Below, one piece after another: positions 11,675 to 20,344 of a stretch of DNA of 64,000 bases. The position numbers and the translations under genes are program-made. How positions within the stretch are numbered: position 1 is the stretch's first letter; the number at the start of each line of letters is the position of its first letter. A model generated the notes under the pieces. That model was not told the origin of the DNA. It was given only the letters and a program-made list of their open reading frames with translations, and did no database searches. The DNA is from Primula veris. Its lineage: Eukaryota > Streptophyta > Magnoliopsida > Ericales > Primulaceae. The DNA is taken from assembly GCA_963682055.1 (NCBI GenBank), contig OY821740.1, forward strand, positions 16,950,814 through 17,014,813. The letters are read 5' to 3'.

Positions 11675-12013
11675 ATGGCTTCTCCTCGTGAAAATAGTGG
11701 TGACAACCTTCCTGAGTATGTTGCTCATCTAGAGGAGGAGGTTAGGAAAGTGCGTACTCTTCAGAGGAGGGTTGCCTTACTGTCAGTGGAAGCTCGTCGG
11801 GCTGTTGAAATGGACGAGCGATTGGATGCCATGGAGAGGGAATACCAGAGGTCTTTGATCGACAATATTTGGGTGCGTGCTCGGATCAAAGAGCTCGAGG
11901 CCTCTAGAGACAGGCATATTGCTTCCAAGTGGGCTTATAAATTGGCCCTCAAGAAAGTGTATGCTCGGTCTAAAAAGAGGCCTGATGATGAAGCTGGCCC
12001 TTCTACAAAATAA
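11675..12013 (+). CDS. Cargo gene B: small coiled-coil protein, 112 aa
   Basis: Intact intronless frame. The frame is open upstream to 11588, but the ATG at 11675 is chosen because it follows the TATA box at a normal distance and aligns with the start of gene A (MASP). The protein is a long charged helix (about residues 15-105) ending in a polar tail (DDEAGPSTK). It is a paralogue of gene A: 'YVAHLEEEVRKVR' corresponds to 'YVAYLENEVKKAR', and 'WAYKLALKKVYARSK' to 'RAYKLAFKELHVRSK'. The pair suggests a tandem duplication inside the transposon. Function unknown. Confidence 0.62.
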   Translation: MASPRENSGDNLPEYVAHLEEEVRKVRTLQRRVALLSVEARRAVEMDERLDAMEREYQRSLIDNIWVRARIKELEASRDRHIASKWAYKLALKKVYARSKKRPDDEAGPSTK

Positions 12014-12465
12014 TTATCTTTTCCTTTCTTTTTGAAATGTCCTTTTGTTGAGTAGCATCTTGTAATGAAGTTCCCCTTAATTAATGAAAATTCTTCTTTT
12101 TCGTATTCTTATATGATTTATTTTCCCAATACAATTTCTCTTTACTGTGCACGCGTGTGGCTTCATTAATGGGTTTTCTTGAGCCTTGTGCTTGATCTTA
12201 TCCATTGACTCTTCTTAATTTTTGTATCCAGGAATTAATGGAATTTCTTGAGCCCTGTGCACAAATCTTATCCTTTATCTCTTAACACTGTTGCACTTCC
12301 CTAGAATGACACGTGTAGAAGCTTTTTTGAAATTTACCCTCTTTAAATGTTGGCATGAATCCATGCGCTTCTTCTCAACAGACGCATCTTTTCAATTACC
12401 CATGTTTTCCAGAGTCTTTTGATGAACGGTTGCGATTCCCCACATTAAACCTTCCTTAATTTATC

Positions 12466-12473
12466 TATAAATA
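12466..12473 (+). promoter_or_regulatory. TATA box for cargo gene C
   Basis: TATAAATA on plus, 92 bp upstream of the ATG at 12558. Confidence 0.5.
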
Positions 12474-12557
12474 CCCTCTCAAAATATGGGTTTCTTCATA
12501 ATCTCTCCCTTTTTTCTCTTTGCCATATATAAAATTTTATCCTATAACTTCCTTAAA

Positions 12558-12851
12558 ATGGCTGGTTCTTCTACCAAATCTGCCTTGACTTTGCAAGTGG
12601 AGGCTTTTGAAGCCTCTTATGGCCATGCACTAAAGTTGTTGAAGGATGCTGAGGCGGAGTTAAAGCTGATGCGTTATCACCATAGCGAGATGGTCCGGGA
12701 ATTAACTTGGCTAAGGTCCGAGCTGGATTATTGCCGACGTGCTCGTCAGGCTCTGGTCGAAGAGAATGAGGTGCTGAGGGGGAATTCGACGCTTCGAGAT
12801 AGGGATATATCTGTCGGACCTTCTCATCGATACCGATCGACCTCCCCCTAG
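12558..12851 (+). CDS. Cargo gene C: small coiled-coil protein, 97 aa
   Basis: Intact intronless frame. The ATG at 12558 (MAGSSTKSALTLQ) is preferred over the in-frame ATG at 12486 because the latter lies only 13 bp after the TATA box and would add a hydrophobic leader. Residues 10-75 form a charged helix with leucines at heptad-like spacing, followed by a basic, serine-rich tail (RYRSTSP). Same orientation and size class as genes A and B but no clear sequence match to them. A T-rich stretch with poor coding character follows (12850-13300). Function unknown. Confidence 0.55.
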   Translation: MAGSSTKSALTLQVEAFEASYGHALKLLKDAEAELKLMRYHHSEMVRELTWLRSELDYCRRARQALVEENEVLRGNSTLRDRDISVGPSHRYRSTSP

Positions 12852-13450
12852 CCTTCCCATTTTTCTTTATTTTTTATTTGTTTCAATTTTCTTCATTTCT
12901 TCATCTTTTCTCATCTCTTTTTCTTTTTCTTCTGTGCCTCCTTTTTCTTTTTCTTCATCTTCTTTTTACCACTACGATATAACAATCAACCCTGAGTTCC
13001 TCGGGTTTTTTGTTATTTTCGTTTTTCTTCTGTCTTATGTTTCTTTTCTTCGTATTTCTCTTTTCTTCTTTATGTTCCTCTTCCTCCTTTTTTTTCTTTT
13101 TTTTTTGTGCTTCTTTCCTTTGTGCCTCCTGTTCGCTTGGCTCGCTGATATAGTCGATCTTCTTTGGACATATTGTCTGATGTAATCGTTCTTCTTTTGA
13201 TGATGTCCTCTGATGTAATGAACACCTATGTAATATATTTTCTTTTGGGGGTTGTCCTCTGATGTAATGAACACTTATGTAATCCCATTAATGAAATATT
13301 TATTTGCATCTCCTGTTGTTATTTTTATATTGCGTACGTGGTTTGTTGTTCTCTGTCCTTGTCAGAATCATCAAGTACTTGTCTTTTCTTCTTGTATGGT
13401 GTTGTGTTGTACCCACGTGAAATCTGAGGCATGGCAGATTAGTCAAATAT
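12852..13450 (+). other. T-rich spacer between cargo genes C and D
   Basis: Strongly pyrimidine-rich on plus (runs of TTC/TTT), so it yields spurious F-rich frames. It contains two copies of a 'tcctctgatgtaatgaacac.tatgtaat' segment (about 13205-13233 and 13256-13283), a small tandem duplication that may be a repeated 3'-UTR of gene C. Confidence 0.5.
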
Positions 13451-13520
13451 GCATGTTCCCAAGCATTGTCAGACAATGCCCTACAAAGATGCATGTTCCC
13501 AAGCATTGTCAGACAATGCC
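13451..13520 (+). repeat. Duplicated 40-bp unit with a perfect 17-bp dyad
   Basis: 'gcatgttcccaagcattgtc' with its continuation occurs at 13451 and again at 13491. Each copy contains the perfect inverted repeat GCATTGTC-A-GACAATGC (13463-13479 and 13503-13519). The second dyad lies 16 bp before the TATA box of gene D, a natural position for a regulator-binding site. Confidence 0.7.
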
Positions 13521-13535
13521 ATACTATCTTTGCTC

Positions 13536-13543
13536 TATAAATA
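13536..13543 (+). promoter_or_regulatory. TATA box for cargo gene D
   Basis: TATAAATA on plus, 104 bp upstream of the ATG at 13640 and just downstream of two identical dyads. Confidence 0.6.
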
Positions 13544-13639
13544 CTCTTCAACATTTCTTTATGATGTATCTTTTTTCATAAACTTGTGTTTGTTTCTACC
13601 TCATCCCCCATCTCCTACTGTTCTTAACAAATTTTAAGA

Positions 13640-14119
13640 ATGTCTGAGCCCGTAGTTAGATATCATGCTCAGATGAAGGACTTGGATGCTGAGGTATCTC
13701 GGGTCCGTCTTCGAATGGCTAGGCTTGAGAAGGAGTACAGTGTCCTTGCTTTAAGTTTGTTTAACTCGCACCCCGAGAAGACCACCAAGTGGATAGAGAT
13801 TTCGGCCTTGAGCCGTCAGCTCGACCACTTGTTGCTGCGAAGAAACCATATGGCTAACTCTTGGTATGAGGCCGAGGGAATTTGGGACCAAGCCCAAGAT
13901 GAGTTTGATAACTCTCCTCAAGGCCTTGCTAGCATGACGGTTAAAAATGCTCGGCTTAAGGAGCACGTTACTGCCCTTATTGGTGAGAATGCCTATCTTG
14001 CCAGGGAGAATGAGTGCCTTGTCGTCATGAACGACTCATATCAAGCTCGGTTAGATCGCTCTGCTTGGGTGACTTTCTCTCGGTCTAGCAGTTCGGTTTT
14101 CCCGCCCATTGATCCTTGA
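13640..14119 (+). CDS. Cargo gene D: coiled-coil protein, 159 aa
   Basis: Intact intronless frame beginning MSEPVVRYHAQMKDLDAEV. Two helical coiled-coil stretches (about residues 8-75 and 110-145) flank a less charged middle containing two tryptophans (NSWYEAEGIWDQAQDEF). The C-terminus is serine-rich (SRSSSSVFPP). It is the largest of the intronless cargo genes and has the best defined upstream region: paired dyads, then a TATA box. No family recognised. It shares only general coiled-coil composition with genes A-C and E. Confidence 0.6.
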   Translation: MSEPVVRYHAQMKDLDAEVSRVRLRMARLEKEYSVLALSLFNSHPEKTTKWIEISALSRQLDHLLLRRNHMANSWYEAEGIWDQAQDEFDNSPQGLASMTVKNARLKEHVTALIGENAYLARENECLVVMNDSYQARLDRSAWVTFSRSSSSVFPPIDP

Positions 14120-14252
14120 TTAGATTGGGCTCGTTTTCTTCTTGTATTTTCCATTTTGTAACTTGTATTTCCCTTTTTTTTCTTTTCTGTATTTGAACAG
14201 TTGCATCTCTTCGTATTTCGTGCCTTTTCGTATTTTGTGCCCTTTGACTACT

Positions 14253-14259
14253 TATAAAT
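14253..14259 (+). promoter_or_regulatory. TATA box for cargo gene E
   Basis: TATAAAT on plus, 95 bp upstream of the ATG at 14348. Confidence 0.5.
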
Positions 14260-14347
14260 GCTCCCTGTTGTTTGCACTTCATTTTCCACTCTTCCTTTCT
14301 CTCTCTTGTTTATGATTTTTGTTTCTTCTAACTTGCTTTTATTTGAG

Positions 14348-14713
14348 ATGGCTCCCATCACTAGAACTGCTGCAAAAAAGAAAGCCCTTCACGAAGAGCC
14401 TACATTCATGCTACCTCGTCCCCCTGGTTTCGGGGAAGAGGAATTGACTCCTCTTCAGTTGAAAGAAATCGAGATGTCGTGGCTGAGAGCCGATCTCAAG
14501 TGTGCTCAGACTGAAGTCAGGAGGTTTAAACAATATTGGGATGAGGAGGGTACTGCTCGTTTTGAAGCCGAGCAAAAATGCAAGTCTCAGTCTTACGCCT
14601 TGCAACAGGCTGAGATGGGTATTTCTCGCTTGATCAAGGAGAGGGATCATCTCAAAGAGCTCTTGGCAAAGAGGGACGCCGAGGAAGGGGGTAGTTCTAG
14701 GGTTCAGAAATAA
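14348..14713 (+). CDS. Cargo gene E: small coiled-coil protein, 121 aa
   Basis: Intact intronless frame. The ATG at 14348 (MAPITRTAAKKKALHEEP) is chosen over 14258, which overlaps the TATA box. A basic N-terminus (TAAKKK) precedes a proline-rich linker (MLPRPPGFGEEEL). Residues 40-115 are charged helix, with a C-terminal 'ERDHLKELLAKRDAEEGGSS'. The basic N-terminal patch could serve nuclear import or nucleic-acid binding, but this is inference. It is followed by an 'aataaa'-like sequence near 14790. Confidence 0.58.
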   Translation: MAPITRTAAKKKALHEEPTFMLPRPPGFGEEELTPLQLKEIEMSWLRADLKCAQTEVRRFKQYWDEEGTARFEAEQKCKSQSYALQQAEMGISRLIKERDHLKELLAKRDAEEGGSSRVQK

Positions 14714-15456
14714 AGAAGTATTTTGTTGTTGACGTCTTTGTAGTTTTTATTTTTCCCGTTGTAACTGGTTTTTTCCCCCTTGTGGATGAATAAAAATTCT
14801 ACTCTTGCAATTCGATTCTGCCTATTTTTTTTATTTGCTTTGCCTTCATGTTGAAACCATACTATGCATCTCAGTATTGGACACCGAGCAAAGTGCACCA
14901 TGGTTATCCCCTCGGAGAGCATTGCTAGACTTGGTGCTGAAAAGCCGTCGAGCTAGGAATGGTCTTCGTCCACCTTGTTCGGTGTTCCCATGGTAAGAAT
15001 CTGTTTGGCATCAAGAAACTTAATCGGGGTGGATCCTCGGTGGTAATTATTGGTAGCGTATGCTGTAAGCTTATTGTGGTGGGGTCCACTGGCCGTTTAT
15101 ATAGGTGTAATGATGTGAACTGGATTGGTTAGTGGGATACACTATCTGATGTGGCAAGATCTGGAGCGTTGATTTGTTGAAAATAGCAGCGGTTGTGGAC
15201 TTTTCTGTGGCTGAAAAAAGGGAAACCTCTGTCACATGAAAGGACGGTTATTATTTTATTTTTTATGTGGCTCTACTCCCTTTAACTGTGCTAAGTAATT
15301 CTTTTTGTTTTTATCTCATAATTTGCTGAAAAAAGATCTCTTATTTTCTTTCTCTAGGATTTGTTCTTCCCGCCAAAAGATTTGCTGCCTCTCTATCTAG
15401 GGTTTCACCTGATTGCTGATATATTTGTTGCGGCTCTTTCCTTCTTGCCATTGAAT
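14714..15456 (+). other. Spacer and presumed promoter/5' UTR of cargo gene F
   Basis: No convincing coding frame. A TATATA motif at 15098-15103 (ggccgtttatataggtg) and the later CT-rich stretch suggest promoter and 5' untranslated leader for the spliced gene that starts at 15457. Confidence 0.45.
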
Positions 15457-17880
15457 ATGACTGTAAGTGTTTTCTTATTCTGTGGGGTTTTATGTATACC
15501 TCTGTGCTTAGGGTCTGTATTTGATTTGTTGTTGTGGTCATGTATGTGGCGTTGATATATGGTCTTGGTTGCCTATATATGTCTATCTAGGTTGGTGATT
15601 GGTGGTTTTTCTTCATGTATAGGATTTTCGTTTGTTGGGTTAGTGGAAAACTTAGGGTTTCTGGTAATTGGGGGGAACTCTTGTCGTGTGATTTGTTTTT
15701 GGTTAGTATATTGATGAATTTTTTATGACGTTTGGATAGGAAATTCTGACCCAATGCTTGGCTCAAGTTGGCCCATTTGTGGAAGCGGATTTTAAGAAGC
15801 TAGCCGGGATACCCGACGACATACATATTCGGCTGCCTGTCTCAGATGAGGAGGTCATGGGGGTTGTACCTGCCTGCGAGGTAGCTGTTCGTTCCTCAGC
15901 ATTCTTTACTGGGGGTCTTAGACTTCCTTTTACTGAGTGGATGGCTTCGTTCTTTGAGGCCTTCCAGATTGCTCTGGCCCAATTGGCACTAAATGGCTAC
16001 CGTACCCTAAATGGTATTCCAAGGTTGTCAGAGTTGTCGGGGATAAAGATCGAACTGAAAGATGTATTCAGGGTTTATAATTTGAGTTTTGATCACCGTA
16101 GCTCTTATTTGAAGACATTGCACTCCTTCTCTCGGCTTGTCATCGGTCTTCCGGATACCAACAACGAGCATAACCTTGGTATCGTGATTGCTTCTGGAAG
16201 TTGGGGTTGTGTTGGGCACCAGATTCCTGGTCCTGCTACCACCGCCCCCGATATTCCAGACCTCGGCGCTCCCAATGTCGAAGCTCTCTTAGCCATTTGG
16301 AAGTGGTGGGGGCCTGGACCGATGAAGGATCCGACAAGCCGTGCTGCTCCCACGCTATTAGGTTATCCGGCGGGGCCAGTGACCAAAGGTAATCCTGCGC
16401 CTGAGATTCCCATAGAGCCTGAGGAGGAATTCCTCAAAATCGTCAAGGCTCGAAGCACTTCTCGTGGAGGGAAAAAGCCTATTCATCCTAAGCGCCGAGC
16501 ATCAGACCCTTTTGCTGGGACCCCGAAGAGGGCTAGGGTGTCGGAGACATCGGTTAGTGAGGAGGTTCCTGATGTCGTCACGGATGTGGTGTTGGTTGCC
16601 TCTCCCCTGGGTGATTCTACCGAGGCGGCTTCTGTGTATGGTGATGTACGTGTATTAGTTTTGTGAATTGTTTTTTAATTCTATTTTGCCCCTCTTTATT
16701 TGTTATCGTGTATCAGCTATTGACTTCTTCATTGGTTACCCTTGCCCTTGCCCGGTCAATGGGTATTGTTGTGTTTCAGGGGTCGTTCGATAATATATTC
16801 GGACATCTCAACCTTATGGTGAACATGAGTGAGGACCCGATGATCTTGCCTGTCATCTCGTCACTCCGAACTGAGGATGTGAGTGAGCACATGACCTCTG
16901 AGACTGTTCCTTCGGAAAAGGAGGTGAGGGAGGAAGTGGAGGTGGTAGCCGGTAAAGATATTACCGGGGAGGTTGTGACGGGAGGTGAGGATGAGGTTCC
17001 CGCGAGCCCGAAAAAGGTGGTGGTGGACGGGGTCTCGATGACTCGTTATATTGAACGGTGTGGGGGCAAATTGCTGGAGCAACCCCGAGCCTTAAGAATG
17101 GGGTATACTGCTCTCATTCCCCTTATCTTCAAGGATGCAGAGGAAATGGCTGCTCGTTCTATGGTGTCGGTCATTAAGCATGCCAACAATGATGTGCTTC
17201 GGGTATGTTGCGCACGTCTTTTGTTATGTAGTTCGTTATGCCCTTAGTTGGCTGGTGTCTGATGTTTCTGATTACAGGCTTTCGTGGATACCGTGGTGCT
17301 AAGGGGTCAGTTGACGGCGCTCGAGGCTGAGAAAGACAAGCTAATTGTCGAAAATAAAGCAATGGCTGAGGAGAAAGCTGAGATGGTGAGGTTGGCCACC
17401 GATTATGACAAATTGGTGGGAGATAACTTACGTCTGACCGAGGAGGTTGAGAAGTTGGAGGTCAAAAAGGAGCGTATGGTCGAGAAGTACGACCTATTAA
17501 AGACCGATAATGTGCTCATGGCGGAGGACGTGGAGGCTGTAAAATCCGAGGTTGCTTCTTTGAAAGCGGCGCAAGTGGAGGAGCGGGCAAAGTTTATAAT
17601 GATTGCCAATTTTTTGGCCTTTTGCGCTCACGTTCGTGCTCTGAATTTTGCGAAGGTACCTCTGTCGAACCGGGCATGGTCGGAATTGGTTTATCCCTGT
17701 CCTCAAGGTGCACCGCCTAAGCCTCTAAATTGGGCCAATATTCGGGATGAGGAGCTCCCACGGCTACCGGGGCACACGACTTCGACAGCGCTCCGTCCCC
17801 ATTCCGGGTCGGCTTCGTCTACTCCTCGGTCTGCTACTGCTGCTACTCCCCCACCCGCATCCTCTCAGGTGGAGTATTGA
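15457..17880 (+). CDS. Cargo gene F: four-exon gene, 'putative gypsy type transposon' domain plus coiled coil, 645 aa
   Basis: Inferred exons: 15457-15462 (ATGACT, donor gtaagt), 15740-16645 (acceptor ggatag, donor gtacgt), 16780-17202 (acceptor tttcag, donor gtatgt), 17278-17880 (acceptor attacag, stop TGA). All junctions are phase 0 and the joined frame is open. Residues 3-190 match the plant family annotated as putative gypsy-type transposon (PF04195): 'FFTGGLRLPFTEWMASFFEA', then 'QLALNGYRTLNG' and 'FRVYNLSF'. Residues 215-280 are basic and proline-rich (possible nuclear signal 'GGKKPIHPKRRAS'). Exon 4 encodes a long coiled coil, then 'ALNFAKVPLSNRAWSELVYP' and an S/T/P-rich tail. The second element has the same exons and phases. 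Biochemical function is unknown. An alternative reading has exon 4 end at CAG (17868) and splice on to gene G. Confidence 0.75.
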
Positions 17881-18107
17881 CTATATACTTGTAGTATTTT
17901 TTGTGTAGCTTAGTGTAAGGTCTTTTGGTACCCGGATTGTGGGCCTCTTTTGTATCTGTAAGGACATTCTTTTGGGAAGTGATAATATATGTGCTCCGTT
18001 TTTCTTCATGTGTGGCTTTCCTAGTTAATTTCGTTGTCTATTGGTTGTCGTCATCTTTTGAAAGACATAAAAAAAAATCTTGTCAAGTACCTGTTAATCT
18101 CCTTGCC

Positions 18108-18683
18108 ATGGTGGTCTGGACCTCTCCTAGTCGTAGCGTAGATGATACTATTATAGGTGGTCCAGAAAGGCCTAAGGAGTCCCTAACTTCTGAATTGAAT
18201 TCTGCTCGTCGTGAAATCGAGAATCTGAATATTCATATTTCAAACTTGTCGACTCGGTTACGCGATTTGGGAGAGAAGTTCAGCAGGAAGACAGCCTACT
18301 ATACAGCAAACAAGGGTAAGGCCAAAGAGCTTCTTGGTGCACTTCGGCGCTCTCGTGATGAAGCCCGAGGCCGGGTGACGAGCTTGAACTTGGTGTTAGG
18401 GGCCGTTTTCGAAGACGCGGACCTGCTACTATCCTTCGTCAAAGCCTATTGGGATCGTGCTCTGGCATTAGAGGTGTATGAGTATGTGAAAGGCACCCGT
18501 GGTGTTATCCGAGCGGAGCGTATGGTTGATGCTATGCCTCGGGTAACTGAAACGACGGCTGCGTTGAACCGCTTGGATGCCTCGGTAAAGGGTCGTCTGG
18601 GTACGCAGATAGTTTCGCTGCGGGACATTCATTTTGCGGATGCCGCAGAGACCTCGGTTTCCATCGAGGGCTTATCTGACTGA
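18108..18683 (+). CDS. Cargo gene G: coiled-coil protein, 191 aa
   Basis: Open frame from ATG 18108 (MVVWTSPSRSVDDT) to TGA, 228 bp after gene F. Residues 25-90 are a coiled coil ('ELNSARREIENLNIHISNLS'). A conserved block follows (FSRKTAYYTANKGKAKELL, then RSRDEARGRVTSLNLVLGAV). The second element has the same protein (61452-60859), but there the ATG is replaced by GTG and a candidate splice acceptor (CCAG) sits just upstream, where this copy reads CAAG. The ancestral form may therefore have been an extra exon of gene F, with this copy now using a new ATG. Function unknown. Confidence 0.5.
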   Translation: MVVWTSPSRSVDDTIIGGPERPKESLTSELNSARREIENLNIHISNLSTRLRDLGEKFSRKTAYYTANKGKAKELLGALRRSRDEARGRVTSLNLVLGAVFEDADLLLSFVKAYWDRALALEVYEYVKGTRGVIRAERMVDAMPRVTETTAALNRLDASVKGRLGTQIVSLRDIHFADAAETSVSIEGLSD

Positions 18684-18809
18684 GTTTTGAGAGTAGCTTG
18701 CATTTTGAGTTTCTTCAGGCTTGTATAAAAATATTATTTATTTGGATTTTGCTTTGTCGGTTCTTTAGTTGTATTGATGTTGCTGTCTTTTTCCCTCCTT
18801 TTTTAGTAG

Positions 18810-19454
18810 GCATTTGCTACTTTGGTGCATCAGACTGGTTCTCTGCCCCCTGTTAATCCGGGGCAAGGACTGACTGGTGCTGCTCGGGTTGGGGGTTCGT
18901 CTGATGTGGCAGATGAAGCTCGTGCCCGTTTACCTCATATCCTAATGGGAAAGAACGAGAAGCTACAGGTCCAATGTGCTCGGCTTAAGAAAAAACTGCG
19001 AGCTTAATCTGCATCATTCCGGGCTTATGTGGGACGCGCCGAGCATGTTCATGAGGTGCAAGGGCGTCGTCTAGACCGGTATTGGCGTTTAAAGGATAAG
19101 TGGTTTGGTAAGTTAAAGCTGTTAATATCCCAGTCCAATGTCTTGGTGAAATTCTTTCGTGCGTCTACACGTCGGCATGATGCTTCCGCCGAACTGTACG
19201 AAGCTCGTCAGCACCCTGTGGACGAAGCTCGTCTTAAGGGTGCGTCTGTTGCCCATGAGAATGCGAGGGGGTTAGAGTTCGCAGCCCGGCTCGAGGTAGG
19301 GCAACATGTGGGTGTTTACACGACCAACTTCGATTTCCTTGTTTCAGAGGAGCGTTTTGAGGGTCAAGAGACCGATGAAGACACGGCGACAGATGACGAA
19401 GAGGTTAGGCTGAGTCATGTACCGTCGTTTTCGTCATGTAGCAGCTCTTCCTAG
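18810..19454 (+). pseudogene. Cargo gene H: coiled-coil protein with acidic/serine tail, broken by one nonsense codon
   Basis: A frame opens after a candidate splice acceptor (tttttagtag, ending 18809) and continues to 19454. It is interrupted by TAA at 19005-19007, where the second element has a CAG/CAA-type glutamine codon context (KLKTQAASF). The simplest change is CAA to TAA. The rest is well kept: 'YVGRAEHVHEVQGRRLDRYW', a helical middle, and an acidic end ('DEDTATDDEEV') followed by a serine tail. The start codon is also doubtful because the position of the second element's ATG reads TTG here. The original first exon is not identified. Confidence 0.6.
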
Positions 19455-19823
19455 TTGATTTCTCTATTTATTCGTCGTACATTATTGCCTCCATCATGTG
19501 GGCTATTATCATCTGCTTCATTTCTTTATTCGTGTATTGGACATTCTCATTGCCTTGCTGATATTTCATTGTTTGGATTGATTTTCCATTGTTGTTTTCG
19601 TCATTTGGTACTTTGTCGCCTCCGTAATGCGGGCTAGAACTATTCAACAATCTTGTTTGACTCTTGCTCATTGGTATATGCATATTTGCCTCTAGCATTG
19701 GCTTTCTTTTGCTTGACTTCTGCTTATTGGTACCTGCACATTTGCCTCTTTGTTTGGCTTTCTTTTGCTGGACTTCTGCTTATTGGTACCTGCAAGTGCC
19801 TCCGGTACGCTGGAGGAATGAAG
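19455..19823. other. Spacer between cargo gene H and tandem array
   Basis: No coding frame. It contains two copies of a ~60-bp 'ggctttcttttgct.gacttctgcttattggtacctgca' segment (about 19699-19735 and 19757-19793), a small direct repeat next to the main array. Confidence 0.5.
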
Positions 19824-20244
19824 TATTCCTAGGCACTTTCTTAGACATGCCATGTTGGGAATTTCACAGTATTCCTAGGCACTTTCTTAGACATGTCATG
19901 TTGGGAATTTCACAGTATTCATAGGCACTTTCTTAGACATGTCATGTTGAGAATTTCACAGTATTCCTAGGCACTTTCTTAGACATGCCATGTTGGGAAT
20001 TTCACAGTATTCCTAGGCACTTTCTTGGACATGCCATGTTGGGAATTTCATAGTATTCCTAGGCACTTTCTTAGACATGTCATGTTGGGAATTTCACAGT
20101 ACTCCTAGACACTTTCTTAGACATGCCATGTTGGGAATTTCACAGTACTCCTAGACACTTTCTTAGACATGCCATGTTGGGAATTTCACAGTATTTCTAG
20201 GCACTTTCTTAGACATGCCATGTTGGGAATTTCACAGTATTCCT
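19824..20244. repeat. 46-bp tandem array in the 3' untranslated part of Tat element 1
   Basis: About nine head-to-tail copies of a 46-bp unit beginning 'tattcctaggcactttctta'. Copies differ by one to three bases. The array lies just downstream of integrase in element orientation. Reverse-complemented, the unit contains the same core (CCTAGGAATACT.TGAAATTC, then CCAACATGGC) as the array in the second element at 58824-59712. Tandem arrays in this position are known for Tat/Ogre elements and can seed satellite DNA. Confidence 0.93.
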
Positions 20245-20344
20245 TGGAGAACACGTTAGAAAGCATGACAAAATATTTCATTTATTCAAAAGATAACGTC
20301 ATGACAAAGCAGAGGTGAGGTAGTACCTGGAATGGTAGGCTTGC

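Noticed and set aside
12934..13274. Phe-rich plus frame and Lys/Arg-rich minus frame
   Set aside because: Products of a pyrimidine-rich spacer; no start context or conservation seen.
19824..20244. CRISPR-like array
   Set aside because: Units are contiguous 46-bp tandem copies without unique spacers, inside a plant LTR element.
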